The position numbers and the translations under genes were made by a program. A stretch of 64,000 bases of DNA from Nonomuraea rubra (GTDB lineage: Bacteria; Actinomycetota; Actinomycetes; Streptosporangiales; Streptosporangiaceae). The notes under the pieces are model-generated. The model did no database searches. It was not told the DNA's origin and saw nothing but the letters and a program-made list of their open reading frames with translations. Below, piece after piece: positions 34,069-42,832 of the stretch. Within the stretch, counting starts at the first letter, position 1. Each line of letters starts with the position of its first letter. Location: contig NZ_JACHMI010000001.1 of the NCBI RefSeq assembly GCF_014207985.1, positions 1,719,001-1,783,000 of the forward strand, read 5' to 3'.

Positions 34069-37000
34069 ATGGACATCCGCGTGCTCGGCCCGGTCGAGGT
34101 CAGCGAGGGCGGCGCCCAGGTTCCGGTCGAGGGCGCGCAGCAGCAGTGCGTGCTGGGGATGCTGGCGGCCCACCACGGGGCGTACGTGCCGGTGGACCGG
34201 CTCATCGACGCCCTGTGGGAGGAGGACCCGCCCAAGACCGCCAAGACCATCGTCCAGCTCAAGGTCTCCCAGCTCCGTAAGACGCTCGGCGAGCGCATCG
34301 CCAGCACGACGGCCGGCTACTCCCTGGCCGTCCCCGCGGAGGAGGTGGACCTGGTCCGCTTCCGCCGCCTTGCAGCCGAGGGGCACGCGGCAGGCCGGCC
34401 CGAGCTCGCGGTGGCCGCCTGGGAACGGGCGCTGGAGCAGTGGCGCGGCCAGCCGCTGCAGGGCGTCGGCACCGGCTGGGTCGAGCAGCGCGTCCGCATG
34501 CCGCTGCTGCGCGAGCTGTGGGACCTGCTGGAGGAGCTGGCCGCCGCCCTCATCGAGCTGGGCCGCCACCGCGAGGTGCCCACGCTGCTGCAGGGCGTCA
34601 GGCACGAGGAGCCGCTCAGGGAGACGCCGCACGCGCTGGCCATGACGGCGCTGTGGCACGACGGCCGCACCGCCGAGGCGCTGGAGCTCTTCCACGACGT
34701 GCAGCGGCTGCTGGCCAGGGAGCTGGGCGTCGATCCAGGCCCCCGCCTGCGCGACCTGCACCAGCGCATCGTTCAGGGGCACCGGCCGATGGTGCCGCGC
34801 CAGCTCCCCAGGGACGTGGCCGGGTTCGTCGGCAGGCGGGCCGAGGCCGAACGGCTGCGGTGCCTGCTGCGCGACGGGCGCGTCGCCGTGGTGACCGGGG
34901 CGGCCGGCATCGGCAAGTCCGCGCTGGCCGTGCGCGTCGGCTACCAGGTCGCCCCCTGCTACCCCGACGGCCAGCTGCACGTGGACCTGGGCGGCCACGG
35001 CCAGGGCGAGCCGCTGCCGCCCGAGCGGGTGCTGCCCCGCCTGCTCGGCGCGCTCGGCGTGCCCGCGCCCAACGGCGCCGCCGAGCAGCTCGGCCTCTAC
35101 CGGTCCACGCTGGCCGGCCGCCGCGTGCTCCTCGTCCTCGACAACGCCGCCTCCGCCGAGCAGGTACGCCCCCTGCTGCCGGGCGGCGACACCTGCGGCG
35201 TGATCGTCACCAGCCGCGACGCGCTCCGGGGCCTCGCCCTGCAAGGGGCGCAGAGTGTACGGCTCGGCACGCTCAGCCCTGAAGAGGCCCGCGACCTGCT
35301 GGCCGGCCTGGTCGGCAGCGAGCCCGTCCAGGCCGACCCCGAGGCCGCCGCCGAGCTGGCCGAGCTCTGCGGCCACCTGCCGCTGGCCCTGGCCATCGCC
35401 GGCGCGAACCTCCTCGGCCGGGCCGGCCTGCGCGACTACATCCAGGAGCTGCACGCCGACCGCTGGAGCACGCTGGCCGTCGAGGGCGACGCGCAGGCCA
35501 CGGTGGCCACGGCGTTCGCCGGCTCGTACGCGGCGCTCCCGCCGGACGCCCAGGTGCTGTTCCGGCGCTTCGGGCTGGTGCCCGGCTGCGACTTCACCGC
35601 CGCCTCCGCCGCCCGGCTGGCCGGCGGCGACCCGGGCACGGCCAGGCGGCTGCTGTCCAGGCTCGCCTCGGCCCACCTCGTGGAGGAGCACGCGCCCGGC
35701 CGCTACCGGCTGCACGACCTGGTCGCCCTGTACGCCCGCGAGCACTGCACCGAGGGGGACGACGATCCCGCGCCGCTGCACGCGTACTACCTGCACACCG
35801 TACGGGCCGCGGGGCGGCTGCTCGCCCCCTCCGTCGAGCTGCTCCCGCTGACCCCCGAGGACCCGCCGGACGACGCCGAACGGTTCGCCGGCGCCGAGGC
35901 CGCGAGCACCTGGTTCCGCGCCGAGCAGCTCAACCTGCTCGCCGTGATCGACCACGCCCGAGGCCGGCTGCTGTGGCGGCTGGTGGAGAGCCTGCGGGCC
36001 TTCATGTACGACGGCTACCAGCCCGACGTGATCATCGCGCTGGCCGGCCGCGCCCTGGCCGAGGCCGAGCGGGCGGACGACCGCGCCGGGCAGGCCGCGA
36101 TGCGCCACACGCTGGCCAACGCCTGGTTCATGCTGAACGAGCCGCGCCCCGCCATCCGCCACTCCCAGCTCGCCGCCCGCCTCTACGACGAGATCGGCTG
36201 GAAGACCGGCACCCTGCTCGCGCTGAGCAACCTGGTCATGGGCACCACCAGCCTCGGCAACCTGCACGAGAGCCTGGCCAACCACGAGCGCATCATCCGG
36301 CTGTGGGAGGCGTTCGAGCCCACGACCAAGCTGGCCATGGCGCTGGAGAACTACGCGATCACCCTGCTGTGGGCCGGCCGCGCCGGCGACGCGCTGGACC
36401 GGCAGCTCCGCTCCCTCCGCGTCCGGCAGGCGCTGGCCGAGCCGCCCGGCGGGCAGGCCAGGGCCCACACCGTGCTCGGCGACATCCATCTGACGCTGGG
36501 GAACGTCGAGGCCGCCATCGACGCCTTCGACCGGGGCTTGGAGGCGGCGTCCGGCGGCTCCGGGCAGGACCGGGCGGCGGGGCGTCCGGCGGCCGGTGGC
36601 TCTCAGGTGGCCCGCACGCTGGCGGGCGCCGCCCTGGCCTGGTACCTCAAGGGCGACGCCGCGCGCGCCGCAGATCTCGCCCGCCTGGCCGTGCGGGCCG
36701 CGGGCGAGGACCGCCGGCCGAGCAGCGGGTACGACGAGGCCAGCGGCACGCTCGCCCGCGTGGACGTCTCGCTCGGCCTCGACGAGCGCGTCCGGCTGCT
36801 GGAGGACGTGCTGGCCGCCTACCGCGACAGGGCCTACCCCTTCCTCGACACCCGGGCCCGCGTGTGGCTGGCGGAGGTGCTCGTGGAGGGCGGGCGACCG
36901 GTCGAGGCCGCCCGCCACGCCCGCCAGGCCCGCGACGCGGCCGTCCGGTACGGCATGCGGCGGCTCGAAGGGCAGGCGCTGACCGTGCTGGCCAGGGCGT

Positions 37001-37116
37001 GCCCCGACGGCATCCATGACGCGCGGAGAGCCGTGGAGCTGCACCGCGAGTTCGGGCACCGGCTGGACGAGGCGGCGGCGCAGGCCGTACTGGACCGGCT
37101 CCTCGACCGGCCCTGA
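34069..37116 (+). CDS. AfsR/SARP family regulator with NB-ARC and TPR domains
   Basis: A 1015-residue regulator. Residues 1-95 are the OmpR-like winged helix of SARPs (MDIRVLGPVEVSEGG, LIDALWEEDPP), 96-240 the bacterial transcriptional-activation domain, then an NB-ARC ATPase with Walker A GAAGIGKS at about 277-284, VLLVLDNA and GHLPLAL; the C-terminal ~400 residues are TPR-like. Such proteins activate antibiotic clusters in response to phosphorylation or ligands. No biosynthetic genes are adjacent. Confidence 0.9.
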   Translation: MDIRVLGPVEVSEGGAQVPVEGAQQQCVLGMLAAHHGAYVPVDRLIDALWEEDPPKTAKTIVQLKVSQLRKTLGERIASTTAGYSLAVPAEEVDLVRFRRLAAEGHAAGRPELAVAAWERALEQWRGQPLQGVGTGWVEQRVRMPLLRELWDLLEELAAALIELGRHREVPTLLQGVRHEEPLRETPHALAMTALWHDGRTAEALELFHDVQRLLARELGVDPGPRLRDLHQRIVQGHRPMVPRQLPRDVAGFVGRRAEAERLRCLLRDGRVAVVTGAAGIGKSALAVRVGYQVAPCYPDGQLHVDLGGHGQGEPLPPERVLPRLLGALGVPAPNGAAEQLGLYRSTLAGRRVLLVLDNAASAEQVRPLLPGGDTCGVIVTSRDALRGLALQGAQSVRLGTLSPEEARDLLAGLVGSEPVQADPEAAAELAELCGHLPLALAIAGANLLGRAGLRDYIQELHADRWSTLAVEGDAQATVATAFAGSYAALPPDAQVLFRRFGLVPGCDFTAASAARLAGGDPGTARRLLSRLASAHLVEEHAPGRYRLHDLVALYAREHCTEGDDDPAPLHAYYLHTVRAAGRLLAPSVELLPLTPEDPPDDAERFAGAEAASTWFRAEQLNLLAVIDHARGRLLWRLVESLRAFMYDGYQPDVIIALAGRALAEAERADDRAGQAAMRHTLANAWFMLNEPRPAIRHSQLAARLYDEIGWKTGTLLALSNLVMGTTSLGNLHESLANHERIIRLWEAFEPTTKLAMALENYAITLLWAGRAGDALDRQLRSLRVRQALAEPPGGQARAHTVLGDIHLTLGNVEAAIDAFDRGLEAASGGSGQDRAAGRPAAGGSQVARTLAGAALAWYLKGDAARAADLARLAVRAAGEDRRPSSGYDEASGTLARVDVSLGLDERVRLLEDVLAAYRDRAYPFLDTRARVWLAEVLVEGGRPVEAARHARQARDAAVRYGMRRLEGQALTVLARACPDGIHDARRAVELHREFGHRLDEAAAQAVLDRLLDRP

Positions 37117-37147
37117 GCCGTCACTGACGAACGGGCCTTTCGCTCAA

Positions 37148-37876
37148 TCAGACCCGAGCCGTGAGCACGGACTCGAACGTGGCCTGGAGCTCCCGCCCCG
37201 GGCTCACCCCGAGCTGGTCGGCCAGCAGCCGGCGGGTGCGCTCGTACAGCTCCAGCGCCTCAGCCTGCCTCCCCACCCGGAAGAAGGCCGTCATCAGCAG
37301 CGACACCAGCCGCTCGTGGTGCGGCGCGGCGGTAACGATCGCGCGCAGCGGCGCGACGGCCCGCTCCGGCTGGCCCAGCCGCAGCCGCCGGCGGGCCAGC
37401 TCCTCGACGGCCGCCAGCCGCGCCTCCTCCAGCTCGACCGCCGCCACCGCCAGCGACGTGCCGCCCCCCGGCTCGCCCAGCGCCGGCCCGAGCCACAGCT
37501 CCAGCGCCTCCTCCAGCAGGGCGGCGCCGGCCTCGTCCCCCGCCACGGCGGCCTCGGCCGCGAGCCGGCGGAAACGCAGCACGTCCACCTGCTCGGGGTC
37601 CGCCCGCAGCACGTAGCCGGACGCATCGGTCTCCACCTGCGCGCCCACCAGGGTGCGGCGCAGCCTGTACACATGTCCCTGCACGGTCATCCGCGCACTG
37701 TCCGGGGGGTCGCCTTCCCACACGGCGTCGATCAGCCGCTCCACCGCTACCGGACGGTTCAGGTCCAGCAGCAGGGCGGCCAGCACGTAACGACGCTTAC
37801 GCGGCCCGAGCTCCAGGCGGCGTCCCCCGACACAGGCGTCAATGGACCCGAGCAGGCGAAACTCCAAGTGATCCAC
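37148..37876 (-). CDS. SARP family transcriptional activator (short form)
   Basis: A 242-residue protein made only of the winged helix (FRLLGSIDACVGGRRLELGP, RLIDAVWEGDPPDSARMTVQ) and the activation domain (ELARRRLRLGQPERAVAPL and YERTRRLLADQLGVSPG). GTG start. It converges on the AfsR-like gene with a 31-bp gap. Two SARP-type genes tail to tail, one with and one without the ATPase, suggests linked control of a distant cluster. Confidence 0.88.
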   Translation of the reverse strand: MDHLEFRLLGSIDACVGGRRLELGPRKRRYVLAALLLDLNRPVAVERLIDAVWEGDPPDSARMTVQGHVYRLRRTLVGAQVETDASGYVLRADPEQVDVLRFRRLAAEAAVAGDEAGAALLEEALELWLGPALGEPGGGTSLAVAAVELEEARLAAVEELARRRLRLGQPERAVAPLRAIVTAAPHHERLVSLLMTAFFRVGRQAEALELYERTRRLLADQLGVSPGRELQATFESVLTARV

Positions 37877-37919
37877 CCGTCACAGGATGCCGCAGCACGC
37901 TAAAACCCGGCTAAATGAG

Positions 37920-38001
37920 GCCGGGCCGGCGGCGCGTGGGTCCGGTCTGTTAAGCCGGGCCGGCGGTGCGTCGGTTCGGTTTGTTCAGCCGGGCCGGCGG
38001 C
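37920..38001. repeat. 34-bp tandem repeat, two and a half copies
   Basis: Copies at 37920-37953 and 37954-37987 with about five mismatches, and a partial third from 37988. It occupies the gap between the SARP start (-) and the lectin gene (+), so it probably overlaps one or both promoters. Confidence 0.85.
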
Positions 38002-38087
38002 ACCCTGCCCGCTGCGCCAACAGAACGCCAACGGGCTCTGTCAGGGTCTTTGCCTCACGATCTTCGCCTATCAGGAAGAGACGAAAG

Positions 38088-38861
38088 TTGATCACGAAGA
38101 AGGCCGCGATCGCCGCCATGGCAGGCTCGCTCCTCGCGGGCCCGGTCGCCCTCACGGCCATGGCGCAGCCGGGCAACGCCGCTGTCGCCGTCGCCGCCGA
38201 CGACCGGCTCACCCCGGGCGAGTGGCTGCTGTCCGGGCAGTCGCTGACCTCGGTCGGGGGCCGGTTCAAGCTCGTCCAGCAGTCGCAGGGGAACCTCGTC
38301 TTCTACGACGGCACCAAGGCCCTGTGGACCTCGCCCACCGCGGGCAACCCCGGCGCCAAGGCGACCATGCAGAAGGAGGGGAACCTCGTCATCTACAGCG
38401 CCTCCAACAAGGCCCTGTGGTCCACGCCGACCGCCGGCAACCCCGGCGCGTACCTGCTGCTGCCCAAGCAGAGCGGCAACCTGGTGATCTACTCCAAGGA
38501 CAACAAGCCGCTGTGGTCGTCGAAGGCGTACCTCGGCGGCAAGCTGCCCTCAGGGGACGTGCTGCGGGCCGGCCAGTCGATCCAGTCGGCCAACGGGCGC
38601 TACAAGCTGATCCAGCAGGAGGAGGGCAACGCGGTCCTGTACGACGGGCAGCGCAGCCTGTTCACCACGCCGACGGCCGGGCACCCGGGCGCCCGCTCGA
38701 TCATGCAGGCCGAGGGCAACTGGGTGGTGGTCGACCGTAACAACAGGGCGCTGTGGAGCACCAAGACCGCCGGCAACCCCGGCGCCTGGCTCGCGGTCAG
38801 CAACGACGGCCGGGTCATCATCTACTCCAAGGACAACAAGCCCCTCTGGACCAGCCGCTGA
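38088..38861 (+). CDS. Secreted bulb-type lectin-like protein
   Basis: A 257-residue secreted protein: signal peptide (ITKKAAIAAMAGSLLAGPVALTA) cut near AQPGNAA, then two beta-prism (B-lectin) domains of three repeats each, with lines such as GNLVFYDGTKALWTS and GNLVIYSKDNKPLWSS. The mannose site in this fold is QxDxNxVxY; here the motifs read QSQGNLVFY, QKEGNLVIY and QEEGNAVLY, so Q, N, V and Y are kept but Asp is lost throughout. It may bind another sugar or act structurally. TTG start, AGGAAG site upstream. A nested hairpin follows. Confidence 0.85.
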   Translation: MITKKAAIAAMAGSLLAGPVALTAMAQPGNAAVAVAADDRLTPGEWLLSGQSLTSVGGRFKLVQQSQGNLVFYDGTKALWTSPTAGNPGAKATMQKEGNLVIYSASNKALWSTPTAGNPGAYLLLPKQSGNLVIYSKDNKPLWSSKAYLGGKLPSGDVLRAGQSIQSANGRYKLIQQEEGNAVLYDGQRSLFTTPTAGHPGARSIMQAEGNWVVVDRNNRALWSTKTAGNPGAWLAVSNDGRVIIYSKDNKPLWTSR

Positions 38862-38928
38862 CCACGGCCGCGTGACGGGCCGGGCAACCGTTCCGGCCCG
38901 TACTTGCGGGTCTCCTGTGGGCCGTGGT
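38861..38928 (+). terminator. Nested double hairpin after the lectin gene
   Basis: Outer 9-bp stem ACCACGGCC (38861-38869) with 38920-38928, and within it a second perfect 9-bp stem ACGGGCCGG (38875-38883) with 38893-38901 around a 9-base loop. It starts on the last base of the stop codon and ends 15 bp before exonuclease III. Confidence 0.68.
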
Positions 38929-38942
38929 GGCAGGCTGGGGGG

Positions 38943-39740
38943 ATGCGCCTGGCTACCTGGAACGTGAACTCCGTCAAGGCACGGCTGCCCCGGCTGCTCG
39001 ACTGGCTGGCGGAGACCGCGCCCGACATCGTGTGCCTGCAGGAGACCAAATGCCCCGCGGAGGCGTTCCCGGTGGCGGAGGTGGAGGCACTCGGCTACGC
39101 CGCCGCGGCCCACGGCGACGGCCGCTGGAACGGTGTCGCGCTGCTGTCCAGGGCCGGGCTGTCGGAGGTGACGTTCAGCTTCCCCGGCGAGCCCGGCTTC
39201 GGAGAGCTCGAAGGGGTCGGCGCCGCCCGCCCCGAAGCCCGCGCCATCGGCGCGACCTGCGGCGGGATGCGCGTCTGGTCCCTGTACGCGCCCAACGGCC
39301 GCACGCCCGACTCGCCCCACTACGCCTACAAGCTCGACTGGTTCGCCGCGCTGCGCGACGCGCTGGCCGCCGAGGTGGCCGCCGGGCCCGTGGTGGCCTG
39401 CGGCGACTACAACGTGGCGCCGACGGACGCCGACGTGTGGGATCCCGCCCTCTTCGCCGGAGCCACCCACGTCACGCCCGCAGAACGCCAGGCGCTGGCC
39501 GAGCTGCGCGCCCTCGGGCTGCACGACGTGGTGCCCACGCCGATGAAGGGGCCGCATCCGTTCACGTACTGGGACTACCGGGCCGGGATGTTCCACCAGA
39601 ACAAGGGGATGCGGATCGACCTCGTGTACGCGAGCGGGGACGTGGCCGGGCGGGTGCGGTCCGCGTACGTGGACCGGGAGGCCCGCAAGGGGAAGGGGCC
39701 GTCGGATCACGCGCCGATCGTGGTTGACCTGGACACATAA
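38943..39740 (+). CDS. xth: Exodeoxyribonuclease III (AP endonuclease)
   Basis: A 265-residue ExoIII-type nuclease, acting 3' to 5' on duplex DNA and at abasic sites. Family residues are in place: MRLATWNVNSVKARL (Asn7), CLQETK (metal Glu), LYAPNG, GDYNVAP (Asp/Asn pair) and the C-terminal SDHAPIV catalytic histidine. Shorter G-rich ribosome site upstream of the ATG. It forms a single-gene unit. Confidence 0.95.
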   Translation: MRLATWNVNSVKARLPRLLDWLAETAPDIVCLQETKCPAEAFPVAEVEALGYAAAAHGDGRWNGVALLSRAGLSEVTFSFPGEPGFGELEGVGAARPEARAIGATCGGMRVWSLYAPNGRTPDSPHYAYKLDWFAALRDALAAEVAAGPVVACGDYNVAPTDADVWDPALFAGATHVTPAERQALAELRALGLHDVVPTPMKGPHPFTYWDYRAGMFHQNKGMRIDLVYASGDVAGRVRSAYVDREARKGKGPSDHAPIVVDLDT

Positions 39741-39832
39741 ATATAGTCACAAATCGCTGTCGTCCGAGTATCGTGTGTTCTCACAGTTTCGGGGGCTGTA
39801 AGCAACTTCAGAGGACCACAGGGGGGATTCCC

Positions 39833-40066
39833 GTGGAATCTGCAGACGGCCGCGTCATCTTATTCATCCTGATCGGGCTCGCCGTGTTCGCCCTGGGACG
39901 CCGGTTCCAGGCGATGATCATCATGCGGCAGGTGTACAAGCAGAGCGCCAGGCAGGTGACGGCGCGGAGGACGACGGCGCACAACGCCACCAAGTCGATG
40001 ATCGGGGTCACCCTGGTGGTGATCTTCGTGATCTGGCTCGTGCTCAACCTCAACCGCATCATGTAG
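39833..40066 (+). CDS. Small two-span membrane protein (77 aa)
   Basis: A 77-residue protein with two membrane helices (VILFILIGLAVFALG and MIGVTLVVIFVIWLVLNL) joined by a basic loop (RQVYKQSARQVTARRTTAHN). Function unknown. The GTG start is favoured by GGGGGG a few bases upstream. The gap before it is AT-richer than average and probably holds the promoter. Confidence 0.68.
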   Translation: MESADGRVILFILIGLAVFALGRRFQAMIIMRQVYKQSARQVTARRTTAHNATKSMIGVTLVVIFVIWLVLNLNRIM

Positions 40067-40073
40067 GCGGGGC

Positions 40074-40108
40074 GCGCTGTACGGCACTTGGGCGGGGCCG
40101 TACGGCGC
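40074..40108. terminator. 12-bp hairpin between convergent genes
   Basis: Arms GCGCTGTACGGC (40074-40085) and GCCGTACGGCGC (40097-40108) pair with one G-U-type mismatch around an 11-base loop. It separates the small membrane protein gene (+) from cobD (-), so it can stop both. Confidence 0.72.
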
Positions 40109-40117
40109 ACCACGCTC

Positions 40118-41086
40118 CTATCCCCCGGCCAGGCGGCGGCGTATCCAGGCGCCCGCGAACGACGACATCCCGGCCATGGCCACCCCCGCCACACAGGCGG
40201 CGGCCAGGCTCACGGCCCGCGTCAGCCGTACCGCACGGGGGATGTCACCCACCCGAGGCGAAGGCCCGTCACCCATCGTCGGCCGCTCCTCCACCCTCCC
40301 CCCGTAGACGTTCTTCCCGCCGAGCGTGACCCCGAGGGCGCCGGCGAACGCGGCCTCGCACCGCCCGGCGTTCGGGCTGGGATGGCGATGCCCGTCCCTG
40401 CGCAGCATGGCCCGCGCCGCGCCCGGATCGGGCGCGGTCAGCACGGTGAGCACGCCGGTCAGCCGCGCCGGCACGTAGTTCGCCACGTCGTCGAGCCGGG
40501 CGGCGGCCCAGCCGAACCTCTCGTAACGGGCGGATCGATGCCCGACCATGGCGTCCAGCGTGTTGATCGCCCGGTACGCCAGCATCCCCGGCACCCCCGC
40601 CACCGCGCCCCAGAACAGGGGGGCCACGACGGCGTCGGAGGTGTTCTCGGCCAGCGACTCGACCGTGGCCCTGGCCAGCTCGGGGGCTTCCAGCCCGCTG
40701 GGGTCCCGGCCGCACAGGTGGGGGAGCCGGGCCCTGGCGCGTTCCAGGTCGCCGCGCTCCAGGGCGTCGGACATGTACGCGCCCTCCCTGGCCAGGGTGG
40801 TGCCGCCGAGCACGGCCCAGGTGGTCAGGGCCGTCAGGGTCGTACGGAGGACTCTGCTGCGCGAGGTCGCCCGCACCGCCAGCACGCCGAGCGTGGCCGT
40901 GCCGCCGACGCACACGGCCACGTGCAGCACGCCGCGGCGCCTGTCGTCCGCGTACAGGACCTGCTCCAGCCGCGCCGCCCCGCGCCCGAACACCGCGACC
41001 GGGTGGGCGGGGCTCTGCGGGTCGGCGAGGAGCCGGTCGAGGGCGACGCCGAGGGCGAGCCCCAGAGGGTCATACCAAATGGGCAT
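40118..41086 (-). CDS. cobD: Adenosylcobinamide-phosphate synthase (CobD/CbiB)
   Basis: A 322-residue membrane enzyme of cobalamin synthesis that attaches aminopropanol to adenosylcobyric acid. The family landmarks are DRLLADPQSPAHPVAVFGR at the start, VESLAENTSDAVVAPLFW and RYERFGWAAARLDDVANYVPARLT, all recognisable. No other cob genes are in the window. The start ATG lies 17 bp inside the end of the upstream APH-like gene; an earlier ATG three codons upstream is possible. Confidence 0.92.
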   Translation of the reverse strand: MPIWYDPLGLALGVALDRLLADPQSPAHPVAVFGRGAARLEQVLYADDRRRGVLHVAVCVGGTATLGVLAVRATSRSRVLRTTLTALTTWAVLGGTTLAREGAYMSDALERGDLERARARLPHLCGRDPSGLEAPELARATVESLAENTSDAVVAPLFWGAVAGVPGMLAYRAINTLDAMVGHRSARYERFGWAAARLDDVANYVPARLTGVLTVLTAPDPGAARAMLRRDGHRHPSPNAGRCEAAFAGALGVTLGGKNVYGGRVEERPTMGDGPSPRVGDIPRAVRLTRAVSLAAACVAGVAMAGMSSFAGAWIRRRLAGG

Positions 41087-41927
41087 GAAGCTCATCTTCG
41101 TGCACATCCAGCCACGCGGCGGCCCGCCGGATGCGCTCACCGGCGCCGCCCGCCCACATCTTGGCCCAGTTGCCGCCGACGGTGGCGCGGGTGCGCATGA
41201 CCGTGTAGGAGCGGTGGAAGCGGAGCCTGGCCAGTTCGAGGAGGCGGCGGCGGTCGCGGGGCAGCACGCCGTACGCGTCGCAGAACAGGCGGAGCCGGGC
41301 GCCGACGTCCACGGAGCGGAGGAGGGGCGCGCGATCGACGGGGTCGGAGATGGGGGCCCAGTGGCGCAGCGTGGTCACGATGTCGAAGAGCCTGGTGGTC
41401 GGCCGGGCCAGATCAAAATCAATCAACGCGTACGGACCGGCCTCGCCACCCCCTGCGTCCCCGGAACGACCACCCGAGCGACTGCCTGAGCGACTGCCCG
41501 AGCGGCCACCCGAGCAATGCCGAAATATCACGTTCTCAGGCGTTAAATCACAATGCCCGATCACTTCCGGCGACCGATCATCATTCGACCCCCCTTCCCA
41601 CCCCAACTCCGTCAGCGGAAACCCGGCGGTCGCATCATGAAACCGCCGCAACAACCCGGCAAGCTGGGCCAACGCCTCATCGGTCACGCTCTCCAGCCGC
41701 AACCCGGTCGTACCAGGGACATAGGTGAGAATCTCCCGGCCGAACTCATCCATCCCCACCACCCTCGGCGCCCCGTCGAACCCGACGGCCTCAAGGTGTC
41801 TGAGCAGGGCATGAACGGCGGGCGTGGACCTACTGGCCGGTCTGCGCACGGTGTCACCGACGCGCACCACCCCGTCTGTCACGTCCCCGCCCTGCAGCGG
41901 AATCTCATGCAGGAGCGTCGCGACCAT
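41070..41927 (-). CDS. APH-like phosphotransferase with a serine/glycine/arginine insertion
   Basis: A 285-residue kinase-fold protein of the aminoglycoside phosphotransferase/choline kinase class. The catalytic loop is HCDLTPENVIF and the metal aspartate is in LIDFDLARP. Between them sits an insertion of SGGR/SGSR repeats, encoded by four 12-bp units (about 41466-41513). The substrate is unknown. It precedes and overlaps cobD. The ATG at 41927 is preferred; an in-frame ATG ten codons earlier is possible. Confidence 0.75.
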   Translation of the reverse strand: MVATLLHEIPLQGGDVTDGVVRVGDTVRRPASRSTPAVHALLRHLEAVGFDGAPRVVGMDEFGREILTYVPGTTGLRLESVTDEALAQLAGLLRRFHDATAGFPLTELGWEGGSNDDRSPEVIGHCDLTPENVIFRHCSGGRSGSRSGSRSGGRSGDAGGGEAGPYALIDFDLARPTTRLFDIVTTLRHWAPISDPVDRAPLLRSVDVGARLRLFCDAYGVLPRDRRRLLELARLRFHRSYTVMRTRATVGGNWAKMWAGGAGERIRRAAAWLDVHEDELHAHLV

Positions 41928-42017
41928 GCCCAGACAGCTTAGACCTATATGCCCCACCCCCGCCTGGCCTTTTTCAACTCAGGAAGTTGCCACCGCGGCC
42001 CGCTAGCCTGCACCTTC

Positions 42018-42832
42018 ATGCCGATCCTGCTGTCGCCGGCCGCGTTCGTGACGACGCTGCTTGGCGGCTTCGTCGCCGGCCGCGTCGGCAGGCTGCTCGG
42101 TGGCTTCGTCGGTGGCCGCGTCGGCAGGCTGCTCGGTGGGTTTGTCGCCGGCCGCGTCGGCAGGCGCCGCCACCTCGTCCCCGGCTTCGCGGCCGGCGTC
42201 ATGCTCGGCGTGGTCGCCTTCGACCTCCTCCCGGAGGCCCTGGCCCTCGAACCCCTGCGCGTGCACGGCGTCCCCCTGCCCATGCTCACGCTCGCCGTCG
42301 CCTTCCTCGGCATCACATCGTGGAGCGCTCGATGGGCATGCACGACACCCACGAAACGGACTACGCCACCCACCGGCACGCCCGTGCGGGCGTCGGCCTC
42401 ACCGCCGGCTCGGCCCTCGTCATCCACAGCCTCCTGGACGGCGCCGCGATCGGCGCCGCCTACCAGACGGACACCTCCCTCGCGGTGGCCGTAGCCCTAG
42501 ACGCCATCGCGCACGACTTCACGGACGGCTTCAACACCTACACCGTCACCTCCCTCTACGGCAACGCCCGCCGCCGCGCCCTCATCCTCCTCACCCTCCT
42601 CACCCTCGACGCCCTCGCCCCCGTAGCCGGCGCCACCATCACCACCCTCGTCACCATCCCCGACGCCGCCCTGGGCGCGTACCTCGGCCTTTTCGCCGGA
42701 TTCCTCCTCTACCTCGCCACGTCCGATATCCTCCCTGAGGCCCACACGCCCAGACGGGCGACGAGATGGACGTTGACGGCGACCGTGCTGGGAACGTTGT
42801 TCATGTGGGGTGTGATCGGGTTGACAGGCTGA
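42018..42832 (+). pseudogene. ZIP family metal transporter, frameshifted
   Basis: The N-terminal half (MPILLSPAAFVTTLLGG, then HLVPGFAAGVMLGVVAFDLLP) is in one frame and ends near AVAFLG at about 42313. The C-terminal half (HIVERSMGMHDTH, AGVGLTAGSALVIHSLLDGA, AHDFTDGFN, LYLATSDILPEAH) continues in the -1 frame. Both halves have the ZIP metal-site residues in place (His/Asp in HSLLDGAAIG, AHDFTDG), so the gene has lost one base near 42311-42320, or the assembly has. ZIP proteins import zinc or other divalent ions. A 12-residue triplication in the first membrane segment is a second oddity. Confidence 0.82.
42057..42164 (+). repeat. Three 36-bp in-frame repeats in the ZIP gene
   Basis: Units at 42057, 42093 and 42129 encode LLGGFVAGRVGR, LLGGFVGGRVGR and LLGGFVAGRVGR. 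The copies are nearly identical at DNA level, so the expansion is recent. Confidence 0.92.

Noticed and set aside
37887-38087. Upstream extension of the lectin gene by 67 codons in the same frame
   Set aside because: It runs through the 34-bp non-coding repeats and would bury the signal peptide; the TTG with an AGGAAG site at 38088 gives a normal secreted protein.
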